Positions 5,914 to 6,722 of a stretch of DNA of 6,722 nt are shown here, piece by piece. The stretch is taken from positions 1 to 6,722 of the forward strand of contig VGWZ01000107.1 in the NCBI GenBank assembly GCA_016873595.1, written 5' to 3'. The number at the start of each line of letters is the position of its first letter. The stretch's first letter is position 1. A program made the position numbers and the translations under genes. A model generated the notes under the pieces. That model did not search any database and had not been told where the DNA came from. It saw only the letters and a list, made by a program, of their open reading frames with translations. Source of the stretch: Nitrospira sp. (GTDB lineage Bacteria; Nitrospirota; Thermodesulfovibrionia; Thermodesulfovibrionales; SM23-35).

Positions 5914-5990
5914 TATCAGTATTTAGTTCATGTTGACTGAACTATGTATTTTTGTTTTACTAATAACTGAACACTATTAACTGATAACTG
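5914..5990 (+). repeat. Imperfect inverted-repeat element with heptad units between tRNA-Arg and tRNA-His
   Basis: The left arm 5914-5930 (TATCAGTATTTAGTTCA) is largely complementary to the right arm 5968-5986. The loop holds a T-rich stretch (5945-5959). The right arm lies in four units of period 7 at 5963-5990: ATAACTG, AACACTA, TTAACTG, ATAACTG. TAGTTCA (5924-5930) can instead pair with TGAACTA (5938-5944), so two exclusive hairpins are possible. It resembles the element at 6099-6189 in design. Confidence 0.55.
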
Positions 5991-5997
5991 TTTTAAT

Positions 5998-6074
5998 GGT
6001 GAGTGTAGCTCAACGGTTAGAGCACTGGACTGTGGCTCCAGGTGTTGGGGGTTCAAGTCCCCTCACTCACCCCA
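5998..6074 (+). tRNA. tRNA-His (anticodon GTG)
   Basis: Acceptor GTGAGTG (5999-6005) pairs with CACTCAC (6064-6070). The extra G-1 at 5998 faces C73 at 6071, the histidine hallmark. The anticodon stem CTGGA/TCCAG encloses loop CTGTGGC, giving GTG. CCA is encoded (6072-6074). Confidence 0.95.
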
Positions 6075-6098
6075 GTTAATTTTGATGTGCAAAATTGG

Positions 6099-6189
6099 AG
6101 TTAAGAGTTGAAAAGTTAAAAGTTGAGAGTTAAATCCTTTTTTCTTTTTGTATTAACTTTGAACTCATAACTTTGAACTTTAAACTTTT
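6099..6189 (+). repeat. Heptad-repeat inverted element between tRNA-His and tRNA-Arg
   Basis: The left half (6099-6134) has five AGTT units: AGTTAAG, AGTTGAAA, AGTTAAA, AGTTGAG, AGTTAAA. The right half (6155-6189) has five exact 7-base units: AACTTTG, AACTCAT, AACTTTG, AACTTTA, AACTTTT. The halves are roughly inverse complements and surround a T-rich loop (6135-6154). The whole could form one long imperfect stem-loop. It codes for nothing that I can see. Confidence 0.75.
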
Positions 6190-6196
6190 GTAAATT

Positions 6197-6270
6197 GCGC
6201 CTGTAGCTCAGTGGATTAGAGCATCGGCCTCCGGAGCCGAGGGTCGCCCGTTCAAGTCGGGTCAGGCGCG
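6197..6270 (+). tRNA. tRNA-Arg (anticodon CCG), no encoded CCA
   Basis: Acceptor GCGCCTG pairs with CAGGCGC and is identical to that of tRNA-Arg(TCT). The anticodon stem TCGGC/GCCGA encloses CTCCGGA, giving CCG, which reads CGG. The D-loop has GG followed by A20 and the discriminator is G73. TAG follows where CCA would be, so the end must be added by nucleotidyltransferase. All stems pair, so it looks functional. Confidence 0.94.
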
Positions 6271-6279
6271 TAGATCTGT

Positions 6280-6355
<76 letters not shown>

Positions 6356-6358
6356 TCT

Positions 6359-6433
6359 GCCGGTGTAGCTCAGAGGCAGAGCAGCTGATTCGTAATCAGC
6401 TGGTCAGGAGTTCGACTCTCCTCACCGGCTCCA
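6359..6433 (+). tRNA. tRNA-Thr (anticodon CGT)
   Basis: It starts only 3 bases after the CCA of tRNA-Lys, so both are surely one transcript. Acceptor GCCGGTG pairs with CACCGGC. The anticodon stem GCTGA/TCAGC encloses TTCGTAA, giving CGT, which reads ACG. The T-arm is AGGAG/CTCCT. The discriminator is T73, unlike A73 of E. coli threonine tRNAs, and CCA is encoded. A37 makes it a possible t6A and TrmO substrate. Confidence 0.94.
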
Positions 6434-6449
6434 ATGTTGATTTACATTT

Positions 6450-6524
6450 GGGCGATTAGCTCAGGGGTAGAGCGCTTCCTTCACACGGAAGAGGTCGCTG
6501 GTTCAAAACCAGCATCGCCTACCA
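6450..6524 (+). tRNA. tRNA-Val (anticodon CAC)
   Basis: Acceptor GGGCGAT pairs with ATCGCCT (terminal G-U). The anticodon stem CTTCC/GGAAG encloses TTCACAC, giving CAC, which reads GTG. The T-arm GCTGG/CCAGC has loop TTCAAAA. A73 and an encoded CCA end the gene. It is the last plus-strand gene and faces tRNA-Phe. Confidence 0.94.
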
Positions 6525-6584
6525 TAATTCCTCATTTGTAAAGCATGAGTTCAGGGTTCAAAAAATTATTCAACGTGCCACTGC

Positions 6585-6610
6585 GACTTAATACTGTGAC
6601 TTAATACTGA
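6585..6610. repeat. Tandem 13-bp direct repeat
   Basis: GACTTAATACTGT (6585-6597) is followed directly by GACTTAATACTGA (6598-6610), with only the last base differing. It lies in the 117-base gap between the convergent tRNA-Val and tRNA-Phe genes, where no gene is seen. It is probably a slippage duplication. Confidence 0.7.
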
Positions 6611-6641
6611 GATGTATTTATTGGAAGTGCAAATAAAATTA

Positions 6642-6717
6642 TGGTGGGCAGTCGCAGAATCGAACTGCGGACACGAGGCTTTTCAGGCCTCTGCTCTACC
6701 GACTGAGCTAACTGCCC
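6642..6717 (-). tRNA. tRNA-Phe (anticodon GAA)
   Basis: On the minus strand acceptor GGGCAGT pairs with ACTGCCC. The anticodon stem GAGGC/GCCTC encloses CTGAAAA, giving GAA, which reads TTC and TTT. The T-arm CGCAG/CTGCG has loop TTCGATT. A73 and an encoded CCA end the gene. It converges on the plus-strand tRNA block, so its promoter lies beyond the right edge. Confidence 0.95.
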
Positions 6718-6722
6718 ACAAT

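Noticed and set aside
6099..6189. CRISPR-like array
   Set aside because: Units are 7 bases with no spacers and the two halves are inverted, which does not fit direct repeats with unique spacers.
6531..6549. Terminator hairpin after tRNA-Val (CTCAT/ATGAG)
   Set aside because: Only 5 bp with a 9-base loop and no T-run follows on the plus strand.
6551..6566. Possible tRNA T-arm remnant or attachment site (CAGGGTTCAAA)
   Set aside because: The match to a T-arm is short, no duplicate of a tRNA 3' end is found, and no integrase or mobile gene is present in the window.
6617..6637. Inverted repeat TTTATT/AATAAA downstream of tRNA-Phe
   Set aside because: Six AT pairs around a 9-base loop are expected by chance in this composition.

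Overview
This is an AT-rich bacterial chromosome segment with five protein genes on the minus strand, two on the plus strand, and a block of seven tRNA genes at the right end. The mix fits a Gram-negative-type bacterium, perhaps Nitrospirota or Desulfobacterota. It comprises a B12-type radical SAM protein, a MurC-like ligase outside a cell-wall cluster, a ChaN-family protein and short AT-rich intergenic repeats. This placement is an impression from protein and intergenic style, not a proof. No integrase, transposase, CRISPR array or phage gene is visible.

Left part (1-4239): five genes run right to left and look like one operon, with gaps of 17, 37, 4 and 18 bases. In transcription order they are a small uncharacterised protein with a CxC motif (3704-4096), a MurC-like Mur ligase (2337-3686), a B12-binding-type radical SAM protein (1034-2299), the tRNA methyltransferase TrmO (541-1029), and an exported DUF4019 protein (94-522). 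A strong sigma70-type promoter (TTGACA, 17-base spacer, TATTAT) lies upstream. It is followed by an eight-codon leader ORF with a better ribosome binding site than the first real gene has. The order joins a cell-wall-type ligase, a radical SAM enzyme of unknown substrate and a tRNA modification enzyme, so no single pathway is obvious.

Middle (4240-5734): two plus-strand genes diverge from the operon. They encode a ChaN/haem-binding-fold protein without a signal peptide and a HAD phosphatase of the phosphoglycolate phosphatase type. Neither has a clear Shine-Dalgarno sequence. The HAD gene has a perfect TATAAT ending five bases before its ATG, which suggests leaderless transcripts.

Right part (5735-6722): tRNA-Arg(TCT), His(GTG), Arg(CCG), Lys(CTT), Thr(CGT) and Val(CAC) lie on the plus strand, and a convergent tRNA-Phe(GAA) lies on the minus strand. 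The last four plus-strand tRNAs all have C at the wobble position. The first two inter-tRNA spacers hold related inverted-repeat elements built from AGTT/AACT heptads around a T-rich loop. A perfect 10-bp hairpin follows the first tRNA, and a tandem 13-bp repeat lies between the convergent tRNAs. These repeats and the leader ORF are the most unusual things in the window. I see no convincing new defence or mobile system.
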